From: Cyanophora paradoxa
Taxonomy: Eukaryota > Glaucocystophyceae > Cyanophorales > Cyanophoraceae
Direction: 5' to 3'
NCBI GenBank assembly: GCA_004431415.1
Contig: QPMI01000089.1
Coordinates: 62,001-126,000, forward strand
DNA length: 64,000 nt
The notes below the pieces were generated by a model. The model made no database searches and had not been told where the DNA came from. It was given only the letters and a program-made list of their open reading frames with translations. Position 1 is the stretch's first letter; the number at the start of each line of letters is the position of its first letter. Positions 1 through 11,687 of this stretch are shown here, piece by piece. Made by a program: the position numbers and the translations under genes.

Positions 1-552
1 AGCTTTCCGCATGCACGCCCTCGCATGCTCACGCATGGGCATTGCTACAGTATTCATTTGAGCTCTTTGTAAAGCTTTGCGCGAGCTCTGCGGACGGCGG
101 CAATCCAGCCGACGCAAAACTTCGATCCTGGCCACGCCTGCACATCTTTCCGCGCGCCCTCGCCTCCGCAGACCTGCACATCGATGCTATATGCGTTCGA
201 GATTCTTTTTAAGCGATTCGCAAGCTCTGTGCATGCGCCTGGCCGCGAGAACCTCGCCCCTGCCGGGCCTCCTTCCCAACAATATTATATAATTAATCTC
301 CTCTCAAACTAGATCGATCTGCTCCACTCTTTAATTATTTCCTCGCTCAGTACATAATGGCATTAATATTACTCTAGCTAGCCGACCAGCGTTAGCTGGA
401 CTGGCCGTCAGCCAGCCAGCTTCTAGCCAGAAAGCTGTTCGCGATCGGCCAGGCCGCTGGCCAGTGCCCTATATATAGGCCTACTGTGACAGCCGCGAGG
501 GCGTCCGCGAGGCTTCGCCGTACTTAGTGCTCCGCAGGAGCACGGATCTTGT
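1..552. repeat. Left copy of ~0.5-kb direct repeat
   Basis: Positions about 1-552 match 1622-2134 in the same orientation, with small indels and substitutions. Both copies end at the same point, ACGGATCTTGT, after which the sequences differ. Just inside that end is a perfect hairpin, GTGCTCCGCAGGAGCAC (7-bp stem, 3-nt loop), at 527-543. The left copy may begin before the window. No protein is supported in it. Confidence 0.75.
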
Positions 553-1089
553 CTCAAACCCAAAAACCGCCGATATAAATTCCTTTTTTAACCTTTTTTT
601 CCACTCGAGATCCCCCCTGCTAAATAATTTCCGCGTCGCACTCCCTCGAGGACGAATTATTAATTCTGCCTCGACGCGGACGCGATTGCTGCTGGTAACA
701 CAGCTCCCCGAACCCGCACACAGCCATTTTTAGCGTCCTGGCTCCCCTAAGACGACCGCTCGCCCGTGGGCGTCGCGCGAATTTCGAGTTTCCCTCTGGA
801 TCAATTCCGGTACTTGACCTCCGACAAACGCAGTCCGCATCAGAAGGTGGGACCCGGTCCCGCCCGGTCCCGCGACGAAATCGCGCCAGGGACGCCCCAG
901 AGCGATGCAGAAAGAGAGCCGAGGGCGAGCGCATCGCCGCAAGCTCGATTTCGGGCGCCGTCGGCGCTCCACTGCGAAGAGCCGGCCGAAAATTTGATCC
1001 GGCCGGTTCCGGCCGGTCCCGCGACACGCGCAATCGATGCGTACTGGCGCGCATAGACATAGAAGGGCCTGCGCACCCCCGAAATCCGC
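553..1089. other. Unique GC-rich spacer between repeats, no gene seen
   Basis: This stretch separates the left direct repeat from the tandem array. Its open frames on both strands have biased composition and no recognisable domain. I see no RNA gene or promoter that I could defend. Confidence 0.4.
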
Positions 1090-1790
1090 TTTTCCGAGCC
1101 GGAGCAGCGCAGGAAGGCTCCCGGCGGCAAAAATTCGATCCTGCACGGGCCTGGACATCTTTCCGCGCGCCCGCGCTGCGGCGCATGCGCGGACCAATAG
1201 TATGAGCATTTGAGATGTAGACAAAGCATTCCGCACGGTTTACGGATGTGCCGGGCCGCGAGGACCCAGCCGACCCCGAAAATTCGATCCTTCACGGACC
1301 TGCACGTCTTTCCGCGCGCCCTCGCATCCTCACGCAAGCACATCGCTACTATATTCATTTGGGATTTTATCAAAGCCTTCCACAAGCTTCGAAGACGCGA
1401 AAGAGCACGAGAACCCAGCCGGCGGCAAAAATTCGATCCTGCACGGGCCCGGACATCTTTCCGCGTGCCCACGCCGCGGTGCATGCGCGGAACAATAGCA
1501 TAAGCATTTGAGATGTAGAAGAAGCTTTCCGCACGCTTTACAGATGCGCCGGGCCGCGGGGACCCAGCCGACCCCGAAAATTCGATCCTGGACAGACCTG
1601 CACATCTTTCCGCGCGCCCTCGCATCCTCACCGTGGCACGCACGGGCATCGCTACAATATTCATCAGAGATGTTTTAAAAGCCTTTCGCAAGCTCTGCGG
1701 ACGCAACAGGGCGCGGCAATCCAGCCGACGCAAAAATTCGATCCTGGCCACGCCTGCACATCTTTCCGCGCGCCCTCGCCTCCGCAAGCC
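1090..1790. repeat. ~150-bp tandem array with ~300-bp higher-order period
   Basis: The core AAAATTCGATCCT followed by CATCTTTCCGCGCGCCC recurs at about 1129, 1279, 1428, 1578 and 1733, a spacing of 149-155 bp. Units alternate in type: those at 1129 and 1428 resemble each other most, as do 1279 and 1578, giving a ~300-bp dimer. A further copy of the core at about 113 lies in the left direct repeat. Long frames on the minus strand here simply follow the repeat. Confidence 0.8.
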
Positions 1791-2134
1791 TACACATCGA
1801 TGCTATATGCATTCGAGATTCTGTTTAAGCGATTCGCGAGATCTGTGCATGCGCCTGGCCGCAAGAACCTCGCCCCTCCCGGGCCTCCTTCCCAACAATA
1901 TTATATAATTAATCTCCTCTCAATCTGCTCCACCCTTTATTTCCTCAGTACATTAATATTCCTCTAGCCGGCCAGCGCTAGCTGGACTGGCCGTCAGCCA
2001 GCCAGCTTCCAGCCAGAAAGCTGTTCGCGATCGGCCAGGCCGCTGGCCAGTGCCCTATAGGCCTACTGTGACAGCCGCGAGGGCGTCCGCGAGGCTTCGC
2101 CGTACTTAGTGCTCCGCAGGAGCACGGATCTTGT
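1622..2134. repeat. Right copy of ~0.5-kb direct repeat
   Basis: Second copy of the repeat at the window start, ending at 2134 with the same hairpin (2109-2125) nine bases before the boundary. Compared with the left copy it lacks several short insertions; for example CTAG here is CTAGCTAG in the left copy. A subterminal 3' hairpin recalls Helitrons, but the CTRR end is absent, so the class is left open. Confidence 0.7.
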
Positions 2135-3835
2135 AGACCACTTATGGTAACAAAGTTAAATATTTAATTGATTTAATCGAAAAAGAACATGATTTAATCG
2201 AATTTATTGATATAATTCCGATTAGATTCATTTAGGATTCAATTAAGATCAATCGAAGTTATTGATATAATTCCGATTAACTCTAATTAAGATACAATAT
2301 CGATTAATCGAGTTTATCGATATAACATCGATTAAATTAATTGAAAATGCATATAAAAATATGAAAATTCCTGTGAAAATTCAAATAAATTAATCGATTT
2401 TATTGATATAACATCGAATCACACATATGAATATTCATATTTTGTTCCGCCTCAGGATTAAAATATGAATATTCATATGTGTCAGTTTGCCAGGAACGAC
2501 TTGCCCTGTCGCGTCGGTCCTGCGATGTCAGTTGCAATCGCGAGCGTCAGTCGTGCATATGATCGATCAACACGCACAATTGCGCATGCAAGCGATCGTG
2601 CGCATGCGCAAGTCATAAGCGCGATCACGCGTGATCATAATTAAGCACCTAATATATATGACTAGCTATAGCTATAGCTATAGCTATCTATATAAATATA
2701 GTACGATGTAACGCGTACGCGATCCGAAGATCGACACTCATACATACCTAGAATGGAAACGAATCGGAAGCCTGGGCGGCCGTCAGACAGCTTCTTTCGA
2801 GATGCTGGCGGCACATGTACGCCGATGCTACTGGGACCGTCTTCTGAGGGCTTCAAGAGCTCGAGATGCACGAAACTCGAGCTCATGATCATGCTAGCTA
2901 TAGCGCTGTATACGTGTACGCTCAAGCTTGCCGTCCACGGGTGCGCATCCGTATGCCGCGGCCGTACGTATACGTAGATAGCTGCAGACCAGCCTGGGCC
3001 GGGCCAGGATCCCCCCGCCGGGCCGGCCTAGCTACTAGTATAAAGGCCTGGACGTCGACGTGTATATACGTATATGTCGATCCATCGCGATCGGCCAACG
3101 ACGGTCATGCCACTGCCAGTGGCGCGGCATGCGCTCTGTCATACGTGATCTCGAATGGAGTACTAGTAACATGATCACTGAGTCACGGCACCGGTACCAG
3201 TACTAGTAAACGTACTGTCACAGCTGCAGTGTGTCAGTCAGAGTCAGAGTCACTGCACTGTGTTAGTCTGTGTGCCGTCAGCCTGGCAGTGCCAGTCACT
3301 GATTCACTGACTCGTCACGGCGTGAGTGTTCACGAGGCTGACACGAGCTCGAGCCACGGCCGGTGCGTACATGAGTAACATGACTCAGTAAAGTGCACTG
3401 TCAATGCATATATATCATGGTATCACGGAGTCATGTCGGAATATTTTTAATCTGCACTTCATGATCATCAGCTGCAGAAGGTTATAAAATCTGGCCCTCC
3501 CTTGTTTAGGCGAAATATCAGTCCCAAAATCTATATGCATGCTTGTATATATATATGGGGCGGTAATTATAATATTTCATGCTGTGGCCAACTTGGGGGG
3601 TTACGTAATTGTTTTTGAGAGACTACGTAGACAGTAGACTAGAGTCCCAAATTAACAGATTATGCCAAAATTTCGGTCTGTTAATTTGGGATTCTAGATC
3701 TGCTAATATTAGAGAGTCCAGTATTCACACACGTTAATTATAACCGTGACGTGCGCGTATCTTCCGAGTTCGCGAATCTTCATGATCATGAACTCTTCGA
3801 CTCTTCATCATGAACACTGTTCGCGATCGTCAATC
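2135..3835. other. AT-rich then palindrome-rich non-coding DNA
   Basis: 2140-2480 is AT-rich with degenerate units built on ATCGATTAA and TTGATATAA. From 2480 on there are dense short palindromes, for example a CTATAG run at 2664-2690. No frame shows a domain and no tRNA or rRNA signature was noticed. Confidence 0.5.
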
Positions 3836-4060
3836 GATGCTGTCATGGTATTATGTTAGACGGGTATTAAGTTAGACGCGGATAGACGAGAAATTTAGCT
3901 CGTCTAACTTAATCCCCGTCTAACTGCCCGCAAAGGGGGTATACCATAGTGCCGCCTGTATGGAGCGGCCACAACCTCGTCTAACTTTGTCCACGTCTAT
4001 CACGGTGGGTGGGCGAACGTCTAACTAAATACCCGTCTAACATAATACCATGACAGTATC
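3836..4060. mobile_element. MITE-like element with ~40-bp terminal inverted repeats
   Basis: The left end, starting CTGTCATGGTATTATG at 3840, is the reverse complement of the right end finishing at 4056. The arms match over about 40 bp with one or two mismatches. The element is about 220 bp, has no coding capacity, and contains at least five copies of GTCTAACT or its complement. No clear target-site duplication is visible, so the superfamily is not assigned. Confidence 0.75.
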
Positions 4061-5041
4061 GCCGATTCGGCGAGACCCGGCCCCGCATGCGCATTGGCCA
4101 TGGGCTGAGTCTCAGCCTGAGTGGGCTAGCGCTCTGCCGCCAGCCTCTGCATGCGCATTGCGCATGCGATATGCGGGCCAGATCTAGACGCCTACGCTGG
4201 TCGGCTTGTCAGCTGGCTGGCTAGCGCCACGTGCACTGCTGCGGCCGTCCAAGTTTCTGGCGTGCAGCCAAGTTTTGGCTAGCGCTACCCCGGTAGCGCT
4301 GCAGCTAGCGCTGGAAGCCTCTGGGGCCTGGGCCAGCAATTGCTATGTCGGCTTGGGCTGGCCGGGCCTCAGGGCCTGGCCCGCTATCACGATTCACGAT
4401 CAAGATCTCAAGATCTTAGGGATCTGTTTGAATTCAGGAATCTTCCGAGACTGAACATGAAGATCTAGAACAAGCAGGGGGGCAAGCCCCCCCGCACCCC
4501 CCCATTTAATAATCGTTCTGATGTTTTCTGACATCGCCGAGTCGATGCATTTGCTGAGTAATCAAATATAAGTTGGTCTCGGTGCCTTCAACGATGAATC
4601 GCAAATTAATCTCGCGAGTAATCCATAACCTTGCGAACTCTGGATCCAGCTGCATGCGCATGCGCAGTCGACGTCTGAGCGCAAAACACGCATGTGATAT
4701 CGATTGTATACGTAATTAAGTACCACATTTGCACAAGCTGCTGTTTGCAACATTAAATCGTGGCGGGCAGCTCTAGCTGTACACGGGGGGGTTCGCCGAA
4801 TCGCGCACAGTATCTCTGAAAAATGCCAGATCTAGAATTTTTCAGCCGCAGCTGCCGCAGTGCAGGTCTAGGGCACTGATCATGCATGATCATGAGGCAA
4901 AAGAATAATTTTCCTCAGCTTAAAGCTGCGTCTTCGATTAGCATCGCCTTTTCGAATTCATGATCAGGATCCGGAGGCTGCGTTGACTCCGCCTGCAGCA
5001 GCTGCTGATGTGCTCCTTTACGACAAGCGCTAGCGCTTTTG

Positions 5042-5225
5042 CTAGCGCTAGCCACGTACGCGTGCACTGTGCACATGCATATGTACAGAAACTGCAGCTG
5101 CAGCTGCCGCATGCGCTGCGCATGCGCTGCCCTTTCTAGCGCTAGCCACGTACGCGTGCACTGTGCACATGCATATGTACAGAAACTGCAGCTGCAGCTG
5201 CCGCATGCGCTGCGCATGCGCTGCC
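5042..5225. repeat. 94-bp tandem duplication built of palindromes
   Basis: Two nearly identical copies start at 5042 and 5136 with CTAGCGCTAGCCACG. Each copy is itself a chain of palindromes, including a CTG/CAG alternation and GCATGCGCTGCGCATGC. Frames across it are repeat shadows. Confidence 0.85.
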
Positions 5226-5449
5226 CTGCACTGCAGTACTTTCCGTTACTTTCCGTTACTTTCCGTTACTAGTACTGACAGTATCCGCCATATCCGCCGG
5301 CGCCAAGTTCCGTCGACGTCATCCGCGGATAATCCGCCACGTAGTCTCCGTTTGCAAACGATGTCAAAATCTAGCGTTTTGGGGAACGACGTCGTTTTGG
5401 GGAACTACGTTCGTCGATCGATATCCGATGATCGCAATCAGAAATAAAC

Positions 5450-5670
5450 CGCGGCATAAATTACCGCGTTTTAAAACCCGGCCCGCCATATAGAGCAAAA
5501 TACCGCGGTATACGTACCAAATTACCGCGTTTTAAAATTGAAGGTTTCTATCATAGTATGGGGCGACTTCTCAGCAGGTAATTTCCGCGGTACCAAATTA
5601 TATAATTACCGCGTTCTTACAAACTTTTGGCGCGGTAATTTTGGTACCGCGGTAATTATAAGTGGGCGCG
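5450..5670. repeat. Cluster of CCGCGGTA / ATTACCGCG words
   Basis: The words ATTACCGCG, ACCGCGGT and their complements recur about ten times on both strands within ~220 bp, in places as inverted pairs. It resembles a decayed inverted-repeat element, but its ends cannot be defined. Confidence 0.45.
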
Positions 5671-6438
5671 GTGTTTATTTTACTAGAGGCTGTGGCCGGT
5701 AATTCACCAAAAAAAAATATATTAAATTAATTATGTGTTTTACGGTAGACGTCGGAGTCCGACGGTCCGGGTCCGCGCGCCACCGCCGGCGCGCGCGCGC
5801 GCCGCGACTCCCGGGCCCGCGAGTCGCGCCGCACCCCGTGACAACGTTAACGGTGGCAGCTGGCAATGCCTGGCATGCAGCAGGCTAAGCCAGCAGCTAG
5901 TGGGCTAGTAGTGGCTGCGGCAGCTGTCGCAGCCTGTCGGAGTCTACGCCGATGTCGACACTCGACGTGTTCGCACATGAGGGTTCATATTGGGTGCGAC
6001 AAAACGGGGAACTGAATCGAAACTGCCAAGCTCAGTGTCCGCTTGCGTCTTAAGTAATAAGTTATAACTTAGTATTTCGAATCCGAGTTCGATCGCCGAT
6101 CGCGCGCCGATCCGATGATCGCGATCGCGAACTCGGAATCGCGATCGGATATATATTGATCGATCGCGATCGCGCGCGCTCGATGAATTCGAAATACGCA
6201 TATGCATTACGACACCAGCTCTAGATCTAGCCTGGCAGGCTATGCCTGCGCATGCCAGCCTGGCAGCTCTAGTACTACGGTAGTAAGGTAGTACCGTAGT
6301 ACGAGCTGAGGCTACCTGAGGTCTAGTAGATCTGCAGGCGCGTGCGCGCGCAGCGCATGCGCATTCACTCGTGCTGCGGCAGCGGCAGTTGTAACTATTG
6401 CTTGAGCTGTCGCTAGCTATAGCGCTGTCCGACGGTCG

Positions 6439-9400
6439 ATGAAGCTGCTTTCGTGGACGTCGACTTCGGCAGCCGCAGGGGGGCGTGATCGCGCACTCGC
6501 CGCCGAGCCGGAAGGCCTTGCCCTTCTGCAATCAACCAAGCGCGTACGGCTTGTTTCTGTCATAGGCCCATGCCGCACGGGCAAGTCCTGGCTTGCAAAT
6601 CAACTTTGCGGCACTGGAACCTTCGTCGTTACCAATGGAAAGCCTGAGACCAAGGGAGCCCAGATTTCTCCTTTAGTGATCATGAGTTCGAGGCCTGCGC
6701 ACATGCATGCAGCTGCAGCTAACGCTGCAGCTGCCGCTGCTCCAACCCATGGCCAAGGAAGTCGAGGTGATGCATATGTGCACATGCGTCTATGTGTACG
6801 TACTATACATCAATAATATAACCCTGCATGAGTTGCACGCGTTCGCGAGTTGCTGATCGTGCATACGTATACGTATACGAATTTTCTCAGGAGTCAGTTC
6901 GGGTGGCCTATATTGACGCAGAGGGCTTTGGCGATGGATCGTTGGCGCATGATGCTAAAGTGGCGGGGCCGCTCCTCGCCGTGTCCTCGGCTGTCATTCT
7001 GAATGTGGACCAGAGCTGCTTCGGCGTTCAGAAAATGCTAGATGAAACCTCGCTCATAGCTCATGTCGCCATGCGCGCCATTGATGATCTGCGTCTCGAA
7101 GGTGATCGTGAATTTACTAGCTGACCGCGCCCGGCCCTGTGCAAGTGCGGCAAGTGCGGGCCGCGCGCGGAGGTGCAAGGGGGGGTACTGGTAAGCATCG
7201 CGGGATTGGCCGGTGCGGGCGGCCGCGGCGGACGATGCTTGCGGGGTGGGAGCTCGGAAGAGGAAGGTCGACGTCGGGATTTGAGTCAACGCGTACGCGT
7301 ATGGGCGCGAAGTCTATACCTAGTACCCCTAGTGAAAAAAAGGCCGCTGCGTCCTGCAGCAAGAGAAACAATAGGAGAATAGGAGCAGTGTGAGCAAGAG
7401 TTGTAGCTACGGCACGGCGCCCGGCCCAAGCTGGAGGCCCCCCCGGAGAAGAGGCGCGCGAAGAGGCGCGCAAACTCACCGTGTGGCTGATCATGAGAAG
7501 AAGATGCGCATGCGGAGCTGTTCGACGACAGGCCGCGATCTGCAACCGGGCGCCCAGTCAGAGAATTGGCCGCGCGCAGCGCACGAGCTCTTGGCGCTAG
7601 TTGTGCAGCCGGCACGCGAGCTCGCCTTCTGGTTGAGAAGAAGAAGTAGTGCTCGAAGCGACAGCAGACGACAGGCCGCGATCTGCAACCGGGCGCCCAG
7701 TCAGAGAGGTGGCGGCGCGGAGCAAGCTAGCTATGGGGCCGCTGGATCGTGAGCTCTGCGGCCACCGGCTCGCGGGCTCACCTTGCGGCTGAGAAGAAGA
7801 AGATGCGCAAGACGAGCTGTTCGACGACATGGCGAGATCTGCACCCGAGAGGTCATGCGCCGTCGGCGTCTATGCACACCCATCTCGGGATTGCCGGGCG
7901 GCATGGGAGTTCACCTTTAATCTCGCAAGAGAGGTGCATGTTTGAAGAAAACGCAATCGCCGAGCTCGGATCTGCGGGCGGCGGACGCGGGGCAGTCAGA
8001 ACCATCGTCGCGTCCACTCGGCCAAGCTTCGCGCACCGGAACGCGGCGTTGCGGGTGCCTTCTTCCTGCACTCTCTCACGTGCTTGTACAGGTTCTTCGG
8101 CTGCTGCCGGTGCTCGCCGCAACCCACGCATCTGCCGCCAGGAGCGCAGCCCCGGCTGTGTCCGCACGGCGCCGAGCAGAGCTGAACTTCGCTTTCGGAT
8201 ATGTCGGGCGGCAGGTCCGCACCGCGCCTCCGTCCAGATGGAAGCGCCATCCGGGTACTGCAAGACGATTTTTTGTTTTTATATGTCCGGGTACTGGAAG
8301 ACGATTTCGGCTCCAAACTCGCAGGAGCGCTTCTTTCCGGCGCCCGGTACAATAGGTACTTGAGGCGGCCTAGCGCGCCGCGCACCGCTTCTCGAGCCCT
8401 GGCATGTATGACGAAGTTTGTAGAGCGCATCGAGAGCAATCACGAGCACGTGGTCCGGCGCGTATAGCAATAGCAGGTGAGGCGCAACTTCGACATGTTT
8501 GCGCAGCCCCGCCCGTGCATTTTTTTCCGCCGCTCGCAGCGGCTACGATGCGATCACACCTATACGAGAGCGCATGCAAAGAATCGCATCTTACAAAAAT
8601 TGCTAACACAGAAAGTACGCAGCAGCAACTCACCAGGGGAGCAAGGGAGGGGGTACCCCCCCTTGCAATATACGTATACGTAAACATATGCATATGCGAG
8701 CATTCTTCCGACTATAATCTTATCTACAGGCACTTCATCATGGCGCCGGCTCTTCAGTTTCTCATCGCGATCCAGTAAAGCTTTGGGATCCCCAGGTAAT
8801 TAGACCGGCATTCGATTCTTTGACATTATAATGGCATTCTTTGACATTATAATTATAATGGCATTCTTGGATTACAAACCCCATATATTTCTTACATACC
8901 GGTACCATGCAGAGAACTCACGCAAACCGTTTGGTGCTCTGTACATCGTATATCGGAACTGGACGAACAGTTTGAAAGCACATGAGATCGAAGCACGGCT
9001 CCTGACAGATGAAGAGGGCAATTCTAACGAGGCCGTCGCTAAAAACAATCTTCGCGCACTTCTGCGTGCGGCCTTCTCGCGCATCACTGTCCACTGCATG
9101 CCCTCTCCCGCCTCAGACGCAATAATTCAATCCAAACCAAGCTTGCCGTTTGAATCCACAAGCAAAGAGTTCAAGCGTTCATTGGATGAGCTCCGCCGCG
9201 ACATTGAAGAGTACCTGCTGCAGCTGAGCCCCGTCTCATCCAGCGCTGGCGGTCTTCCTGCCGCTCGATGCAACGGCACCATGGCAGCAGCGCTTCTTCA
9301 TCAGCTCACAGTGCGTTTTCTTTTGAGTTTAAAGTACACGTATATTTTGCATGCATTTGTAGATATATGCATGACGCAGATAAAGCCCGGGATAAGCATT

Positions 9401-11318
9401 GTCAGCGCTCTAGAGGCAGCACGCGAGATGGCTGCACACAACGCAGCAGATGCGATGGTTCAGCGGCATCTGGTTCCTTTGCCAGCCGACAGCTTGCTTG
9501 CAAATCAGGAAGCAGAGGCGGAAATTCGCGGCCGGTGCAAAGCTGCCGCCAGAGCCCTCAACAGCCAGGTCCGCTGCGACGCCGGGAATTGAAAACCATT
9601 CGAGAGATGCCTAATACGTATACAAATATTCCCACAGCTCTCGGCAATCTTCGAAGGAAATGAAGACAAGATCAAACGGCACGTTCTAATTATAATAATT
9701 AATTAGATCTAGAGTCTAATTAGAGTACAGTTTCATGGAGGAGCTGGCGGCACCATGCCTTGCCTTTCTACATCGTGAGACCACCGCTGCCACCGAGCGT
9801 CTCAGGGTTGCGGAAATCAAGGTGCACGTGGGCTCGTGAGTGTACATTGCTGCAGCTAGCGCTGGATCGTCTTGTGATTAGCATGATCAACTCTATTATT
9901 ATATTGAGTTTGACTATGCATTGATTATAATTATATTTGCAATTGGAAAAATTAATCGCAATTTATTGGAATGAATTCCAGTTGATTCGCTTGTCGACAG
10001 GTTTTCCAGGAGGCATCAAGACTGATCCATTCCGTGAGCAATGATCTGTGTGTCGCATCCTTCAGTTTCGACACGTCGCGACCGAACGATCAACGTCGGC
10101 TGAACCTGCACACCACCCTCACCATTTCTGTCGGCCATGGCAAGAGGCAGATGGAAATATGTCTGCCCAAACCGGGAACGACAGCACAGCAGGTGGTCTC
10201 GAACATTCTGGACACAGTTCTGCATGAAGCCCGCATCCAGGCGCATACCGAAAACTCCGACGCGATCACAAGGACCCTCGCCGCGCGTAAGGAGGTGCGT
10301 ATTAAGCAATATTAATAAAAATTTTAGAGCAAAAAGGAGAACTCTAGATCTGACTGATACGCAGGATTTGCTCCCCCGGATCGCGGCTGCTTTCGCGATT
10401 GCAAATGAGAAAGCGATCACTAGCAGCTGCCTTGCTGTCGACAAGGCGCTTGGTTTGTTCCTTTAATAAACTCCGCTTTCGTCAGCTTATAGTATTTATA
10501 ATTAGCAGCTCACGTGTACGGGGGTCCGTCGGGGAATCGATTGCGCAGTCCGAGAAAAGGAGATTTTGCGGAATTCCGAGGCGGTACTCACGGAAGTGCA
10601 TCAAGGCATTTTGACTCGGGAGGCTCTCAGAGAGAAACTGGAGCGGCTTGTAACCGAATGGCCGACGGATCCGGACGAGACACTGACAAAACGTGTGGCA
10701 GACCGCGTGCTGAAGTGCAAAATGGAGGGAGCTGCAGAGCGGGAGGCCGTCCTGAGTCGCCTGTTGGCAGCGCACAAATGCAAGGCGCGAGAGAAGCTAC
10801 GGGAGGCAGGCTGCCGAGTGGAGGAACAGATCCGGTTGGATGTGGACTCGCTCTGGCGAGCGGAGCTCGAGACGAATCCGAGCACGAAAGCAGCCGCAGC
10901 GGTGGTCCCGGCGGATGCAAACCGCGAGCTCGGAAGGCTTCAAAATTTAGCGCAGGAAGCACGGCAAAATGCAGACAAGCGACGGGCGGAAGAGGAGACG
11001 ATCGCGAAGGCAAAGGCCGAGGAGGAGCGTCTCAAGGGCGAGTCGGAGGCTGCAAAGAAGCGAATCGAGGATGAGAAAAAGCAACAAGCTAAGAAGGAGC
11101 TGAGCAGCACGCGCATTTCGACCCCTTCAACGCCTGTTCATGTGTACAGATCTAGAGCGCCCAGCCCTACATATATGCGTGCAGCTGCAGCTGCAGCCAT
11201 GTACAGCTACATGTACAGCCAGCTCCCAGTTTCGTTTCCGGCTGTCCGCCCGATCTTCTATGGGCCACGTGGAGGGAGATTTCATATTACCTCTGGAGGA
11301 AATCGGAAATACTTTTAG
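6439..11318 (+). CDS. Guanylate-binding-protein-like large GTPase, nine exons
   Basis: Exons inferred from frame and splice sites: 6439-6675, 6891-7101, 8913-9310, 9380-9568, 9638-9678, 9731-9821, 10001-10294, 10365-10452 and 10549-11318. They join in phase to 772 codons. The N-terminal third is the GBP/atlastin GTPase: P-loop GPCRTGKS, switch TKG, and G3 motif DAEG. The family G4 motif TLRD is replaced by a segment reading VYRNW, so guanine recognition may differ. The middle is helical. The last exon is a charged coiled coil ending in GPRGGRFHITSGGNRKYF, which resembles the small PBCV-type basic adaptor motif of algal viruses. GBPs bind GTP, dimerise and remodel membranes or act in defence. 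The 9679-9730 intron needs a GC donor. Intron 2 is 1.8 kb. I am confident of the family, less so of each splice site. Confidence 0.85.
7102..8912 (+). other. 1.8-kb second intron of the GBP-like gene, with degenerate repeats
   Basis: The intron is far longer than the others in this gene. It holds three degenerate ~150-bp repeats whose shared core GCGATCTGCA recurs near 7535, 7675 and 7835, and a 20-24-bp triplication of TTCTTTGACATTATAATGGC just before the acceptor (8815-8875). On the minus strand around 8130-8250 a Cys/His-rich frame (CSAPCGH...CVGCGEH...HVREC) looks zinc-finger-like, but no gene model closes around it. Confidence 0.5.
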
Positions 11319-11687
11319 GCTGAAGCAGACGTATTGCAGGAGGATATCGTAGATACGTATACGTCCGCTGACGTCGGACTGAGTTTGCCACATGTACATC
11401 GCCTCAGGTCGTCACTGAGGCAATGCGCCTCTTTGTCATATAATCATAATCTTATAATTAACAAGCGATCGATATCGCCGCGATCGCTTTTTCATTGCTT
11501 TCATCGCTTTCATCGCGTACTACGGTAGTCGCACTGGATCATTGCAATTGGGCATTGAAAAAGATTTTGGATCATTGGATATATATCGAGAAAGATGTTT
11601 TAGTAGTTCGTGTCTAGTGCAGTCCTCATTTTAATACAGAGGTTGCGTTCCATATTTCCATCTTTCAGTTATCTGGTCTCTTCGATG
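11319..11687. other. 3' flank of the GBP-like gene, nothing recognised
   Basis: AT-leaning DNA with short palindromes (ACGTATACGT near 11354) and the repeat CGCTTTCATCGC near 11500. No coding or RNA feature is supported. Confidence 0.4.

Larger units (their letters stand above)
4061..6438. other. Palindrome-rich intergenic DNA upstream of the GBP-like gene
   Basis: The stretch contains many perfect palindromes, for example CGATCGCGATCG at 6161-6172, the 94-bp duplication at 5042-5225, three tandem copies of TACTTTCCGT near 5238-5270, and the CCGCGGTA-rich segment at 5450-5670. It presumably contains the promoter of the gene at 6439, but I cannot point to a core element. Confidence 0.45.

Noticed and set aside
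620-1787. Overlapping minus-strand frames of 168-315 codons
   Set aside because: Their text repeats with the 150-bp satellite (RGRAERCxGxxRIEF...), so they reflect the array, not a gene.
1-2134. LTR retrotransposon with ~0.5-kb LTRs
   Set aside because: No TG...CA ends, no primer-binding site or polypurine tract, and no coding region between the repeats, only a tandem array.
5944-6531. 195-codon minus-strand frame upstream of the GBP gene
   Set aside because: It crosses palindromic DNA and the first GBP exon, and has no domain or conserved motif.
11190-11220. Extra intron in the last GBP exon (GT at ~11134 to AG at ~11219)
   Set aside because: Removing it shifts the frame and loses the conserved GPRGGRF tail, so the frame is kept unspliced.
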